Source of the DNA: Veillonellaceae bacterium
Lineage (GTDB): Bacteria > Bacillota > Negativicutes > Veillonellales > Veillonellaceae
Assembly: GCA_900766245.1 (NCBI GenBank)
Contig: CAAFUR010000020.1
Span: 124,001-188,000 of the forward strand
DNA: 64,000 nucleotides
Direction: 5' to 3'
In this document: positions 1 through 9,300 of the stretch, in pieces
Position numbering within the stretch: the first letter of the stretch is position 1
How the letters are laid out: every line of letters starts with the position of its first letter
The notes under the pieces: model-generated
Seen by the model: only the letters and a program-made list of their open reading frames with translations
What the model was told of the DNA's origin: nothing
Databases searched by the model: none
Position numbers and translations under genes: made by a program

Positions 1-1
1 T

Positions 2-865
2 GACTTAACGACAGGTATGGTGAGTGAATTTACTGAATTACAGGGCATTATGGGTAAAGAATATGCTTTACTAGATGGCGAAACACCAGCTGTAGGGGAA
101 GCAATTTTTGAACAATATTTGCCTCGTTTTGCAGGGGATATCTTACCAACTACCGATGCAGGACGCATTTTAAGTATTGTTGACAAAGTAGATACTATCG
201 TAGCTACGTTCAGTCGTGGTTTAATCCCTACAGGTTCCCAAGATCCATATGCATTGCGCCGCCAAACTATTGGCAGCATCAACATTTTGATGGATAGCAA
301 ATGGTCCTTGTCCATGCGTCCAATCTGGGTGAAAGCAATGGAATTATTAGGCGTGGCTAGTGAAAAACAAGAAGAATTACTAGGTCAATTAGAAAACTTC
401 TTCATCCTTCGCTTGAAAAATATCTTGTTAGAACAAGGTATGCCATACCAAGTAGTGGATATCGTATTGAGCCAAGATACTGTGACTGTAGCACTAGCAG
501 AAGGTTTAGGACAAGCCTTAACAGCAAACCGTATTGATGAAAACGAACCATTAATGCAGGCTTACACACGTATTTTTAATATGGTAAAAGATGTGACTTT
601 CACAGGCGTTGACGAATCCTTGTTAAAAGAAGATTCTGAACAAGCCTTGTACAAAGCGGCATTGCCGGTATATACAACAAATCGTAATGCCTTAGAGGCA
701 GGTGACTATGTGAAAGCTGTAAGTTTGGCAGAATCCTTGGTGCCATATATTGAAACATTCTTTGAACATGTTATGGTTATGGATAAAGACGAAACAGTGA
801 AGCAAAATCGTCTTCAATTATTACGTATGACTTACGAAGTAAGTAACTTAGGTAAATTGAAATAA
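2..865 (+). CDS. glyS: glycyl-tRNA synthetase beta subunit, 3' part
   Basis: The frame is open from the left edge, so the start lies outside the window; about 287 codons remain of a protein usually near 690 residues. The beta subunit works with GlyQ (alpha) to charge tRNA-Gly in the cytoplasm and carries most of the tRNA-binding surface. Visible are the stretch around GAGDILPTTDAGRILSIVDK-like residues, the family segment SQDPYALRRQTIG, and a C-terminal helical DALR-type anticodon-binding region ending RLQLLRMTYEVSNLGKLK. The next gene follows after 6 bp. The assignment is by recognition of family sequence and is firm despite truncation. Confidence 0.93.
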   Translation, partial: DLTTGMVSEFTELQGIMGKEYALLDGETPAVGEAIFEQYLPRFAGDILPTTDAGRILSIVDKVDTIVATFSRGLIPTGSQDPYALRRQTIGSINILMDSKWSLSMRPIWVKAMELLGVASEKQEELLGQLENFFILRLKNILLEQGMPYQVVDIVLSQDTVTVALAEGLGQALTANRIDENEPLMQAYTRIFNMVKDVTFTGVDESLLKEDSEQALYKAALPVYTTNRNALEAGDYVKAVSLAESLVPYIETFFEHVMVMDKDETVKQNRLQLLRMTYEVSNLGKLK

Positions 866-871
866 AATCTT

Positions 872-1768
872 ATGATTATTACAGTACTCACATTTTTTGC
901 GAATGTATTTATCATTGGCAGTATTCTGTACATGTACCAAGTTATCTTTGGTCCTATTGATCATCCTTTTCTGATGAAAGCGATGGACCTCTTTCATATG
1001 CGTATTAACCTGGAAAATATTAGCTATGCCGTAGCAGGTACATCTGTGTTACTTGTGGCGGCACTAGCGCAAATTCCTTGGTTTCATCGCATTACTATGT
1101 GGCTCTATGGGGGACGTCGTCCTCTAGGGCAAGAGATAGAGATTCTGCAGATGATTCAGAAGGATATACAAAACCATACGGGCATCGATATGTCGCAATT
1201 CGACTGGTTTATCAAAAATGATGATTCTATCAATGCTTTTGCAATGGGGCATAATCGAATTTGTATTAATACGGGGGCTATCATACAGTTGCCATATGAT
1301 GAATTATTGGGCATAGTGGCTCACGAAATGGGACATATTCATCATAAAGATGGGGCCTACGGATTTTCTTGTTTCTATATGAACTATTTGGGACAAATGT
1401 GCATTCGTGTGTACGAACTATTTGCGCGTGTCATATTATGGATTCAATATTTGCGACTACCGATAATTACATTTATTGTACAAATCTTCTACCTTTGCGT
1501 GGTATTGCAAATACTTTTTATGCAGTGGGTTATTAAAGCGCCTTTGATCATTATTGACTTATTCACAGGTAGACGAGCCGAATATCGGGCGGATAAATAT
1601 GCTTATGAAATTGGCTTGGGCGCTGAATTATATAGTGCATTAGTTACCTTGCGTAATTATACTGCTGAAAGTAGCGAAAGTGGCCTCATGAGCAAACTCT
1701 ATAGCACACATCCAGCTACAGAAAAACGTATCGAACGATTGCGACAATATGTAGAGGGGAAGTATTAG
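872..1768 (+). CDS. membrane-bound M48-family zinc metallopeptidase
   Basis: A 298-residue protein with a hydrophobic N-terminus (about residues 1-22), a second hydrophobic segment near 48-68 and further ones around 175-225. The zinc-binding HExxH motif is visible as AHEMGHIHH, and a downstream RRAEYRADKYA segment supplies the third ligand region typical of M48 peptidases. The C-terminal STHPATEKRIERLR is also classic for HtpX-like enzymes. It probably degrades or trims membrane or envelope proteins. It lies 6 bp after glyS and may be cotranscribed. A second M48 gene lies at 50938, with different transmembrane layout. The exact substrate is unknown. Confidence 0.85.
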   Translation: MIITVLTFFANVFIIGSILYMYQVIFGPIDHPFLMKAMDLFHMRINLENISYAVAGTSVLLVAALAQIPWFHRITMWLYGGRRPLGQEIEILQMIQKDIQNHTGIDMSQFDWFIKNDDSINAFAMGHNRICINTGAIIQLPYDELLGIVAHEMGHIHHKDGAYGFSCFYMNYLGQMCIRVYELFARVILWIQYLRLPIITFIVQIFYLCVVLQILFMQWVIKAPLIIIDLFTGRRAEYRADKYAYEIGLGAELYSALVTLRNYTAESSESGLMSKLYSTHPATEKRIERLRQYVEGKY

Positions 1769-1945
1769 ATAGTATATATTAATTCATAGGTGCCTATCCA
1801 GTTAAAGGGTAAACGAGCATGATTAATGGACATTTAGACGAATTTAACTTTTTTGTGGATTATGGCTTAAAAGTTAATTTTACTTTATATTACAATGTTC
1901 AAATTCGTTATAGGCTTGACCATATGTAAATTAGGAGATGGGAAT
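1769..1945. other. AT-rich intergenic stretch, left edge of accessory insert
   Basis: About 180 bp between the M48 peptidase and the DUF262 gene. It holds only a 36-codon unsupported reading frame from 1820 and a good ribosome binding site (AGGAG at 1933-1937) for the next gene. No convincing promoter, terminator, direct repeat or integrase was seen. Confidence 0.5.
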
Positions 1946-3706
1946 GTGGCAACTACAATCGAGGTAAATAAAAGTAGTGTTAAAGAGTTATTAATGACGG
2001 GAATAAAAGAAAAATTCTTGATTCCTGAATATCAAAGACCTTATGCTTGGACTGAGGATCAAGTTTTAACACTCTTTTCAGATTTAGTGGAATACACAAA
2101 TAATCAAAATGAATCATCATATTTTTTAGGCTGTATTGTTTCCTTTAGTAATGAAAATAAGGAACAAGAAATAATAGATGGTCAGCAACGAATAACTACA
2201 TTATTTTTGCTATTGAGAGCAATTCATAGAAAACTTCAAAAAATGAGTGATAGTAAGGAAAAGGATAATTTTATTAGACAGATTGAGCCAGCAATATGGA
2301 AAATAGATGAATTGACAAGCGTTGCTGACTATAGTTCAGTTCTTATTGAGTCAAAAGTACTAGAAGTAGAATATAATCAGATTCTAGAAAATATTTTAAA
2401 AACTGGAAAAGCTGAAGATAAAAATAAGGATAGATATTCGAAAAATTACAATTTACTGATAAAATTATTAGATGAATATGCAAATAATGAACCTTTAAAT
2501 TTCTATAGATTCATAAATAATGTATTAAATAAGACAATTGTATTACCAATTAAAGCTGACACTCAAGAAACCGCATTAACAATATTCTCTACTTTAAATG
2601 ATAGAGGACTACCTTTATCAGATGCTGATATTTTCAAAGTTCAAATATATAATAAACTTAATGAAGAGAATAAAACAAAATTTGTGGAAGAATGGAAAAA
2701 ACTTACATTAAGATCAGAAATTGCAGGTGAAAGTATCCAAAAATTGTTTTACTATTACATGTTTTACCTGAGGGCTATGGAGAATGACAAAATAACAACT
2801 ACTCCTGGACTTAGAAAATATTTTGCACAAGATAGTTTTTCTAGACTTTTTAAGGATAATTTATTACAAAATCTTAAAGATATTCTAGAATTTTGGGAGG
2901 TTGTTAATTGTAGAGAATCAAAAGAAGCAACATGGACAACAAATTTTTCTATATTAAGTATTTTAGATGTTCTTAGCTCATACCCAAATGAGTTTTGGAA
3001 ATACCCAGTAATAATTTACTATTTAAAAAATAAGAATAGAGAAAAATTTGAAGAACTTTTTTTGATTTTTTTGAGAAAATTATTTATAAATTTATTTAAA
3101 GTGTATCTAGTATCTCCAACAATTAACTCAGTTAAAACAAGTATTTTGAACTTAAATTCGTCTATTTTACATGATGGAGTGGTAAAGTTTGAATTTAGAA
3201 ATGTAACAGAAGATGAGTTGCAAAATGGCATAAAACATCTACATAGAAATGCAGTTAGAATGTTATTAAAATTACTTGCGTATAATACAGAAGAACAAAA
3301 AGAATTATTACCTTATAATTGGGAGATTGAACATATACTACCAGTAAAATGGCAACAAAGTTATTTTAAGTCAAATGAAGATGAAGTAAATGAATTAATA
3401 GAGACAATTGGCAATAAAATTCCTTTTGAAAAGAGATTAAATATTATTGCAAGTAATGGATACTTTTCAAAAAAACAAGAACAGTATGCAAAATCTAATA
3501 TAGAAATTACTAAACTAATGAGTAATGGTAATATAAAAGATTGGAAATTAGAAGAAATTAGAGAGCGCAATATAAGAATTATTGATGAAGTGCTTAAAAC
3601 ATTTAACTCATGGGATAATAGTTTAAGTGATAAGAATGAATTATCAACTGAAGAAATAGAGGCTATTAAGCTAATCAAAGAGAAGAACTTACAGAAATAT
3701 TTATAG
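1946..3706 (+). CDS. DUF262/DUF1524 (GmrSD-like) putative modification-dependent restriction protein
   Basis: About 586 residues. The N-terminal DUF262 (ParB/Srx-fold, GmrS-like) domain shows IPEYQRPYAW at about 27-35 and the DGQQR motif at 78-82 followed by ITTLFLLLR. The C-terminal DUF1524 (HNH-like, GmrD-like) domain shows EHILP with His near 463, then an IGN motif and a SKKQEQYAKS segment. Fused proteins of this type act in type IV restriction of modified phage DNA; the activity here is inferred. I chose the GTG start at 1946 because AGGAG at 1933-1937 precedes it by 8 nt; an ATG 51 bp upstream in frame has no ribosome binding site. Strong A/T codon bias (AAA, ATA, TTA, AGA) differs from neighbours and suggests acquisition. 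Confidence 0.82.
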   Translation: MATTIEVNKSSVKELLMTGIKEKFLIPEYQRPYAWTEDQVLTLFSDLVEYTNNQNESSYFLGCIVSFSNENKEQEIIDGQQRITTLFLLLRAIHRKLQKMSDSKEKDNFIRQIEPAIWKIDELTSVADYSSVLIESKVLEVEYNQILENILKTGKAEDKNKDRYSKNYNLLIKLLDEYANNEPLNFYRFINNVLNKTIVLPIKADTQETALTIFSTLNDRGLPLSDADIFKVQIYNKLNEENKTKFVEEWKKLTLRSEIAGESIQKLFYYYMFYLRAMENDKITTTPGLRKYFAQDSFSRLFKDNLLQNLKDILEFWEVVNCRESKEATWTTNFSILSILDVLSSYPNEFWKYPVIIYYLKNKNREKFEELFLIFLRKLFINLFKVYLVSPTINSVKTSILNLNSSILHDGVVKFEFRNVTEDELQNGIKHLHRNAVRMLLKLLAYNTEEQKELLPYNWEIEHILPVKWQQSYFKSNEDEVNELIETIGNKIPFEKRLNIIASNGYFSKKQEQYAKSNIEITKLMSNGNIKDWKLEEIRERNIRIIDEVLKTFNSWDNSLSDKNELSTEEIEAIKLIKEKNLQKYL

Positions 3707-3848
3707 TTTATCTTGGTGGATATTATGAGTTAATTTTGTATTTTTCCTCTTGCATTTCTATGTTGGAAGCTTTGGGCTATGACATCGAGATAACATATGT
3801 AAAAGAAATGAAAAATAGAATGTTATGTGTAAGAGAGGATACCTACTT

Positions 3849-4694
3849 ATGAACAAAGAAGTAACGAATAACGAATTTAATTCATTAAAAGAAGATGAGA
3901 AAAACAATATACATTCTGACTATGCTAATGAAGAAGGTTCTACATCAGAAGAGGAAGCTGTAGGCTCATTTTGTGGAAGTGTTTTAATTTCAGAAGATGT
4001 ATGGGATAAAGAAAAATTAATCAGCGATTTAAAAGCGGATTGGGAAATTGAACTATCAAAAGGAGATACGGAAGATGAAGATACAATCGTTACCAATTTT
4101 GATAAATGTAGCATTGTAATCAGTAAATTCCCTGCACCTGTACCAAATGAAGAAGCTGAAATAAACGCAGAAAATAATTGGATGTGGGAAGAGGCTGTAG
4201 AGGTTACAAAGACTCATAAGGCTCACATTGTTGTAGCTATTTTGGGGGATGAAGAAGATGTAATATCAAGGGGCATACTTTATACAAAAATCATGGCTAC
4301 TTGCTGCAAGCAAGAAAACGCCATTGGCGTATTCACATGTGGCGTAGTATTTGAGCCTAGTTATTATATGAAATCTGCTGAGATGATTAGAGATGGGGAG
4401 TTTCCAATTTTTACCTGGGTATGGTTCGGCTTATATAGGACTAAAAATGGGCTATCTACCTACACTTACGGAATGAAAGCTTTTGGAAAATTAGAGCTTG
4501 AAATCTTAGATGTCGATGAAGAAGCAGGAAGATTGCTATCGTTTATATCTTCAATTTCATCATATGTATTGCAAGATGATGTGGAATTTAAGGATGAAGA
4601 AACAATAGGACTTTCTACAGATGATATCCATCAAATCACACGGAGTAAAGGCGTTGCTCTTCCTGATCAGGACACACTAAAGATTTCTTATTAA
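3849..4694 (+). CDS. DUF4261-domain-like protein
   Basis: About 281 residues with a very acidic N-terminal 45 residues, then a globular domain beginning FCGSVLISEDVWDKE and containing CSIVISKFPAPVPNEEAE, HKAHIVVAILGD and a FPIFTWVWFGLY segment, which I recognise as the DUF4261 family. Its biochemical role is unknown. No signal peptide or membrane segment is present. The ATG at 3849 is preferred over the one at 3825 because GAGAGGA at 3833-3839 lies at proper spacing. It follows the DUF262 gene by 142 bp inside the same AT-rich insert. An immunity or defence-associated role is only a guess from the neighbourhood. Confidence 0.65.
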   Translation: MNKEVTNNEFNSLKEDEKNNIHSDYANEEGSTSEEEAVGSFCGSVLISEDVWDKEKLISDLKADWEIELSKGDTEDEDTIVTNFDKCSIVISKFPAPVPNEEAEINAENNWMWEEAVEVTKTHKAHIVVAILGDEEDVISRGILYTKIMATCCKQENAIGVFTCGVVFEPSYYMKSAEMIRDGEFPIFTWVWFGLYRTKNGLSTYTYGMKAFGKLELEILDVDEEAGRLLSFISSISSYVLQDDVEFKDEETIGLSTDDIHQITRSKGVALPDQDTLKISY

Positions 4695-4711
4695 TATTCT
4701 TAAATTCCCTC

Positions 4712-4741
4712 TTGCATAAAAACTTTTATTTATGATAGAAT
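4712..4741 (+). promoter_or_regulatory. candidate rplS promoter
   Basis: TTGCAT (4712-4717) and TAGAAT (4736-4741) are separated by 18 bp, about 77 bp before the rplS start. This is by eye only. Confidence 0.5.
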
Positions 4742-4755
4742 AATACTGTTAATTT

Positions 4756-4799
4756 GAGATGGTCCTCTGCTTATAAGGTGTAAGTAATGAACGTCTGCA
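4756..4799 (+). promoter_or_regulatory. possible L19 ribosomal-protein leader
   Basis: The short 5' leader carries a 6-bp hairpin (GCTTAT 4769-4774 with GTAAGT 4780-4785, two G-U pairs) flanked by GGTCCTCTGC and GAACGTCTGC. Firmicute rplS genes often have a small autoregulatory leader; assignment to that class is tentative because no covariance search was possible. Confidence 0.4.
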
Positions 4800-4817
4800 A
4801 AATAGGAGGAAAAAATC

Positions 4818-5159
4818 GTGAATATTATTGATGTATTAGAAAAAGAACAGCTTCGCTCTGACATTCCTGAGTTCCGCGCTGGTGATACTGTAAAAGTACA
4901 CGTAAAAGTTGTGGAAGGTAGCCGTGAACGTATTCAGGTTTTCGAAGGTTTAGTAATCAACCGTCAAGGTGGTTCCGTTCGTGAAACTTTCACAGTTCGT
5001 CGTATCGCTTCTGGCGTTGGTGTTGAACGTGTATTCCCACTTCACAGCCCACGTCTAGCAAAAATCGAAGTAACTCGTCGCGGTATCGTTCGTCGTGCTA
5101 AATTGTACTACTTACGTAACCTTACTGGTAAAGCTGCTCGTATTCGCGAAAAACGCTAA
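4818..5159 (+). CDS. rplS: 50S ribosomal protein L19
   Basis: A 113-residue protein of typical L19 length (about 115), located at the interface of the 30S and 50S subunits. Family sequence is clear: FRAGDTVKVHVKVVEGSRER, IQVFEGLVINRQGG, VERVFPLHSPRLAKIEV and RRGIVRRAKLYYLR. The start is GTG at 4818 behind AGGAGG at 4804-4809. It has its own promoter and a strong terminator directly downstream, so it is probably monocistronic, unlike the common rpsP-rimM-trmD-rplS operon. Confidence 0.97.
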   Translation: MNIIDVLEKEQLRSDIPEFRAGDTVKVHVKVVEGSRERIQVFEGLVINRQGGSVRETFTVRRIASGVGVERVFPLHSPRLAKIEVTRRGIVRRAKLYYLRNLTGKAARIREKR

Positions 5160-5166
5160 TTTAAAA

Positions 5167-5207
5167 GGGTTAGCCATGAGACGTAAGTCTATGGCTAGCC
5201 TTTTTTT
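5167..5207 (+). terminator. rplS terminator
   Basis: GGTTAGCCATGAGAC pairs with GTCTATGGCTAGCC (one bulged G, GTAA-type loop), followed by seven T at 5201-5207. A Rho-independent terminator 8 bp after the stop codon. Confidence 0.93.
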
Positions 5208-5408
5208 ATTTCCTTTAGAAACTGCTAAATAGTAGGGCATATTAGTTATGAAATCATAGATGGGAGTTTGCTACTTGATAGTCAATTTTATATACTTTCA
5301 TAAAATGTATATAGTTTGATAGTAGTATGTCATAAAAGATATTAGATTAGCAGAAAAAATAACAGTAAAATGAGCATATGATATAGATAATAGACGAGTA
5401 GGTGAAAT

Positions 5409-6302
5409 ATGAGTCAAGAAATTTTTCCAGTCGTACAGTGGTTCCCAGGCCATATGGCAAAAGCCACACGCATGATTACGGAACATAAAAAGAAAGTAGA
5501 TGTGGTTATCGAATTACTAGATGCACGTATTCCTCGCAGTAGTGCGAATCCAGTTATTCGCGAGTTGATAGGTGATAAGCCACATGTAGTGATTTTAAAT
5601 AAATGCGATTTGGCAAATCCCAAAGCCACAAAGGAATGGATTGAGTTCTTCAAAAGTGAAGGTATCCATGCTATTGCTATTGATTCTAAAAATGGCAAAG
5701 GAAATAAGCAACTCGTGAAAACCGTAGAATCCTTAGCACAGCCCATCATCGATAGATGGATAAAAAAAGGAATCAAAGGTCGTACAGTACGTACTATGAT
5801 TCTAGGGATACCCAATGTAGGTAAATCTACACTAATTAATAAACTAGCTGGATCAGCAGCAACAAGAACTGCTAATAAACCGGGTCATACTCGGGGGCAA
5901 CAATGGGTAAAAGTAGGTAAAAATCTTGAACTATTAGATACACCAGGTGTATTATGGCCTAAGTTTGAAGACCAACGAGCAGCAGCTCGGTTAGCGATGA
6001 CAGGAGCTATTTCCGACGATGTGTATGATTTAGATTCTGTTATCAAGCAGTTGTTGGCATATTTAGAAGAGCATGAACCGACATTATTGCATGAGCGTTA
6101 TAAATTGACGGAAGAAGAGCGTACATCCGTAGATACCATGTTAGAGGCTATTGGTCGTCGTCGTGGTTGTTTGGTAAGCGGTGGCGTCGTAGATTATGAC
6201 AAGGTGCGCCGTGTGATTTTGACGGATTACAGAAATAACAAATTGGGATACATTACCTTTGATGGCGTCGATGAGGAGCCGTACTATGTTGACGAAGAGT
6301 GA
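5409..6302 (+). CDS. ylqF: ribosome biogenesis GTPase YlqF/RbgA
   Basis: A 297-residue circularly permuted GTPase that acts late in 50S assembly. The motif order is the family hallmark: NKCDLA (G4) near residue 73, then the P-loop GIPNVGKST (G1) near 134-142, then DTPGV (G3) near 178. The N-terminus WFPGHMAKA is typical of RbgA. The gene follows 200 bp of intergenic DNA after rplS, in which I see no clear promoter. Its 3' end overlaps rnhB by 17 bp, suggesting translational coupling, and the ylqF-rnhB order is conserved in Firmicutes. Confidence 0.95.
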   Translation: MSQEIFPVVQWFPGHMAKATRMITEHKKKVDVVIELLDARIPRSSANPVIRELIGDKPHVVILNKCDLANPKATKEWIEFFKSEGIHAIAIDSKNGKGNKQLVKTVESLAQPIIDRWIKKGIKGRTVRTMILGIPNVGKSTLINKLAGSAATRTANKPGHTRGQQWVKVGKNLELLDTPGVLWPKFEDQRAAARLAMTGAISDDVYDLDSVIKQLLAYLEEHEPTLLHERYKLTEEERTSVDTMLEAIGRRRGCLVSGGVVDYDKVRRVILTDYRNNKLGYITFDGVDEEPYYVDEE

Positions 6303-7092
6303 GTTTGAGGAACTTAAAGTTAAAGATATTAAAAATCTACTGCAAGGTGAATGCCCTTTTGATTATGTACAATGGGCATTAGAAGATTCTCGTGAATCTG
6401 TGAAACACGCAGCTGGTGTGTATTTGCGAAAGCAGAAAAAAGTCTTAGAGGAGCAACAGCGTTTAGAAGCTATGTACGCTTATGAAGAAAGCTTTTACGA
6501 GGAAGGCAAATACCTAATCGCTGGTGTAGATGAAGTAGGTAGAGGTCCTATTGCAGGTCCTGTGACAGTAGCAGCTGTTATCTTACCACCTCATTGCAAG
6601 CTAGTAGGGTTGAACGATTCCAAAAAACTAACGCCAGAAAAACGAGATACCTTATTTGATCAAATCATGGAGGTAGCAGTAGCGGTACACTGTGTGTCCT
6701 ATGAGGCAGAAGTCATTGATACACTCAATATTTATGAGGCTACACGACAAGCTATGTATGAGGCGATTCGTAATTTGCCAGTACAGGCAGAGGCTGTATT
6801 ATCGGATGCGATGAAATTACCAGATTTAGAGGTACCTGTAGAATCTTTGATTAAAGGAGACTCTAAAAGTGCATCTATTGCGGCTGCTTCCATTGTAGCA
6901 AAGGTAACACGGGACCGCTTTATGGAATCTATGGATGAAGAGTATCCAGGATTTGGGTTTGCGATCCATAAAGGATATTATACAGATGTACATAAGCAGG
7001 CCATAAAAGACCTTGGCATTACGCCATTACATCGTCATAGTTTTGAACCTATCAAATCGATTGTGGCAGGTAAGCCTGTAGAAGAAATCTAA
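6286..7092 (+). CDS. rnhB: ribonuclease HII
   Basis: About 268 residues. RNase HII removes ribonucleotides and RNA primers from DNA-RNA hybrids. The signature GVDEVGRGPIAGPV holds the DE pair of the catalytic DEDD set; LNDSKKLTPEKR and ASIVAKVTRDR are further family blocks. The roughly 75-residue helical N-terminal extension (EFEELKVKDIKNLL onward) is the usual Firmicute RnhB extension. The ATG at 6286 is chosen because AGGAG (6274-6278) precedes it by 7 nt; in-frame codons upstream lie inside ylqF without such a site. Confidence 0.95.
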   Translation: MLTKSEFEELKVKDIKNLLQGECPFDYVQWALEDSRESVKHAAGVYLRKQKKVLEEQQRLEAMYAYEESFYEEGKYLIAGVDEVGRGPIAGPVTVAAVILPPHCKLVGLNDSKKLTPEKRDTLFDQIMEVAVAVHCVSYEAEVIDTLNIYEATRQAMYEAIRNLPVQAEAVLSDAMKLPDLEVPVESLIKGDSKSASIAAASIVAKVTRDRFMESMDEEYPGFGFAIHKGYYTDVHKQAIKDLGITPLHRHSFEPIKSIVAGKPVEEI

Positions 7093-7356
7093 GTATTAGT
7101 ATATCGTTTAGGTTATACATGCTTAGGATACCTATAAAGATATCTCTGCCCATAGTGATTCCATTGTTTGAAAATGATTATAATATTATATTACTTATAA
7201 AAGCATTCTTATAGAGTATTCTATGAGGATGCTTTTTTGCATAACGATAATTGTATATGGATTATAACACTCTTAGTAGAGTACACTCCTAACAGTGTGG
7301 GTTGTACGGTTTACATCTTTTCATAATGAAAGTAATGTAGAACTAAGGAGGTGCCT
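7093..7356. other. intergenic region between rnhB and yraN
   Basis: Beside the terminator at 7199-7238 this 264-bp stretch holds a TATAAT at 7179-7184 without a matching -35, and a small ACACT/AGTGT hairpin at about 7273-7288. No gene was seen. Confidence 0.5.
7199..7238 (+). terminator. terminator downstream of rnhB
   Basis: GCATTCTTATAG pairs with CTATGAGGATGC (two G-U pairs) around a 6-nt loop, flanked by AAAA and a six-T run. It lies about 105 bp after the rnhB stop. Confidence 0.8.
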
Positions 7357-7713
7357 ATGAACCATATTGAATTAGGAAGATACGGTGAAGACCTAGCTAC
7401 CAACTATTTGAAAAGCCAAGACTATGATGTATTGGAACGAAATATACGCTATCGATTTGGTGAAGTAGATATTATCGCTAAAAAAGAAGATATGCTCATT
7501 GTAGTAGAGGTGAAAACAAGACGGACCCAAACCTATGGAATGCCCTGCGAGGCGGTACATTGGAAAAAGAAACAACACATACGTCATGTCATATCTATGT
7601 TTTTGGCAACCCGTGATATAGAGTATGAATCTATACGATTTGATGTCATAGAAGTATATGTGCCTCAAGTGGGAGATTCTAAATTACGGCATATGAAAGC
7701 GTGTCATTTATAA
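7357..7713 (+). CDS. yraN: YraN family protein (UPF0102), predicted endonuclease-like
   Basis: A 118-residue protein with the UPF0102 pattern GRYGEDLATNYLKSQ at the N-terminus and the restriction-endonuclease-like core GEVDIIAKKEDMLIVVEVKTR (Asp and ExK). Its function is not established; it often sits near rnhB and comM/dprA, as here. The ATG at 7357 is used: a GTG at 7351 is part of the AAGGAGGTG ribosome binding site (7345-7353) itself. The next gene follows after 15 bp. Confidence 0.9.
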   Translation: MNHIELGRYGEDLATNYLKSQDYDVLERNIRYRFGEVDIIAKKEDMLIVVEVKTRRTQTYGMPCEAVHWKKKQHIRHVISMFLATRDIEYESIRFDVIEVYVPQVGDSKLRHMKACHL

Positions 7714-7728
7714 GATGGGAGGAGTATC

Positions 7729-9300
7729 ATGTATGCAAAAACTTATGGAGTATGTGTGAGTGGTATTGATGGATATGTGGTAACTGTAGAAGTAGATATT
7801 AGCCCAGGTCTACCAAGCTTTGATATTGTTGGCTTACCGGCGACCTCTGTGAAAGAGGCAAAGGAGAGAGTGCGATCGGCTATCAAAAATGGTGGCTTTG
7901 AGTTTCCTATGAAGAGAATTGTGGTCAATCTAGCACCTGCCCATATTCGTAAAGATGGGTCTTCTTTAGATTTAGCCATTGCCATGGGAATTTTAGCCGC
8001 TCAAGAATCGGGAAAACACAAGAAAAAGGAGATTATACATTGGAATCACCATATATTTATAGGAGAATTATCGCTAGATGGTTCTTTACAACCAGTGATG
8101 GGGATGTTATCTATGGTGATGGGAGTGACAAATCAGGAGTTAGTGAATGACCATAGTTATACTTCTATGGTAGAAGATATTATTGTGCCACTGGGAAATC
8201 ATGAAGAGGCTACTAGTGGTTCCTCTAAGCCTGTATATGGTTTGTCTACTTTATCTGAAGTTGTTGAACTAGTAGAGCATCCTGAAAAGAAAGAAAAGCT
8301 GCGTGTACAGATACCGATTGTACCGTCAAGATATAGGTTGGAAATACTAGATTTACAAGATGTAAAAGGACAAGTGATGGCTAAGCGAGCCTTAGAAATA
8401 GCAGCGGCGGGTGGTCATCATTTATTGATGACAGGACCTCCGGGGTCGGGCAAGACTATGTTAGCAAAGAGATTGCCCTTTTTATTGCCACCTCTTTCAA
8501 GGGAGGAACAACTAGAGGTAAGCCGTATTTATAGTGTGATGGGTTTATTAAAGAGTGGTCGATTAATGGAAGAAAGACCATTTCGGAGCCCTCATCATAC
8601 GAGTACCTTAGTGGCCATGGCAGGAGGGGGACAACCACCGAAACCAGGGGAAATCACGTTGGCTCATAAAGGTGTGTTATTTTTGGATGAAGCACCAGAG
8701 TTTCGTAGACCTGTTATAGAGGTATTGCGACAACCCTTAGAAGAACGACAAGTACATATTGCACGCATCGGAATGGCAACGACCTATCCCAGTGATTGTA
8801 TTGTTGTCATGGCTATGAACCCATGTCCATGTGGATGGTTTGGAACGGAAGAAGATCATCGATGCACATGTACAGCCACACAAATTCAAAGATACCAACG
8901 AGCCTTATCAGGTCCTATCTTAGATAGAATGGATCTAGTAGTTCCCGTAGAACGGCCTACGTTAACAGAAATATATGCACCAAAGGATGAAGTTAGTACG
9001 AAGCAAGTACGGAACCGTGTAATTCGTGCGAGAGCTATGCAAACTAAAAGGTACAAGGGTACGAATATCAGCGTGAACTCACATTTAAGTCATAGTGATA
9101 TTGAAATCTATGCAAAACTTTCTGAGGAAGCTAAAAATTTACTAGATTCAGCTTTTACCACATTGCATTTGAGTTTACGTAGTTATGACCGCATCATCAA
9201 GGTAGCAAGAACGATTGCTGATTTGGCAGAATCTGAAGAGATTTTGGCAGAGCATGTGGCAGAGGCCTTAAGTTATCGGCAAGTACAGGAGGGATTGTAA
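7729..9300 (+). CDS. comM: YifB/ComM family Mg-chelatase-like AAA+ ATPase
   Basis: A 523-residue protein. The N-terminal LonP-like (ChlI) domain shows VDISPGLPSFDIVGLP; the AAA+ domain has Walker A GPPGSGKTM near residue 240 and GVLFLDEAPEF as Walker B; a MAMNPCPCGWFG block and a C-terminal Mg-chelatase domain (HLSLRSYDRIIKVARTIADL) complete the family. ComM is a helicase for branch migration of integrating DNA in natural transformation. It is directly followed by dprA (TAA then ATG with no gap), so the pair looks like a DNA-uptake operon. Confidence 0.95.
   Translation: MYAKTYGVCVSGIDGYVVTVEVDISPGLPSFDIVGLPATSVKEAKERVRSAIKNGGFEFPMKRIVVNLAPAHIRKDGSSLDLAIAMGILAAQESGKHKKKEIIHWNHHIFIGELSLDGSLQPVMGMLSMVMGVTNQELVNDHSYTSMVEDIIVPLGNHEEATSGSSKPVYGLSTLSEVVELVEHPEKKEKLRVQIPIVPSRYRLEILDLQDVKGQVMAKRALEIAAAGGHHLLMTGPPGSGKTMLAKRLPFLLPPLSREEQLEVSRIYSVMGLLKSGRLMEERPFRSPHHTSTLVAMAGGGQPPKPGEITLAHKGVLFLDEAPEFRRPVIEVLRQPLEERQVHIARIGMATTYPSDCIVVMAMNPCPCGWFGTEEDHRCTCTATQIQRYQRALSGPILDRMDLVVPVERPTLTEIYAPKDEVSTKQVRNRVIRARAMQTKRYKGTNISVNSHLSHSDIEIYAKLSEEAKNLLDSAFTTLHLSLRSYDRIIKVARTIADLAESEEILAEHVAEALSYRQVQEGL

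Noticed and set aside
5414..5815. Minus-strand frame opposite ylqF
   Set aside because: Antisense to conserved GTPase motifs; no family similarity and no start signals.
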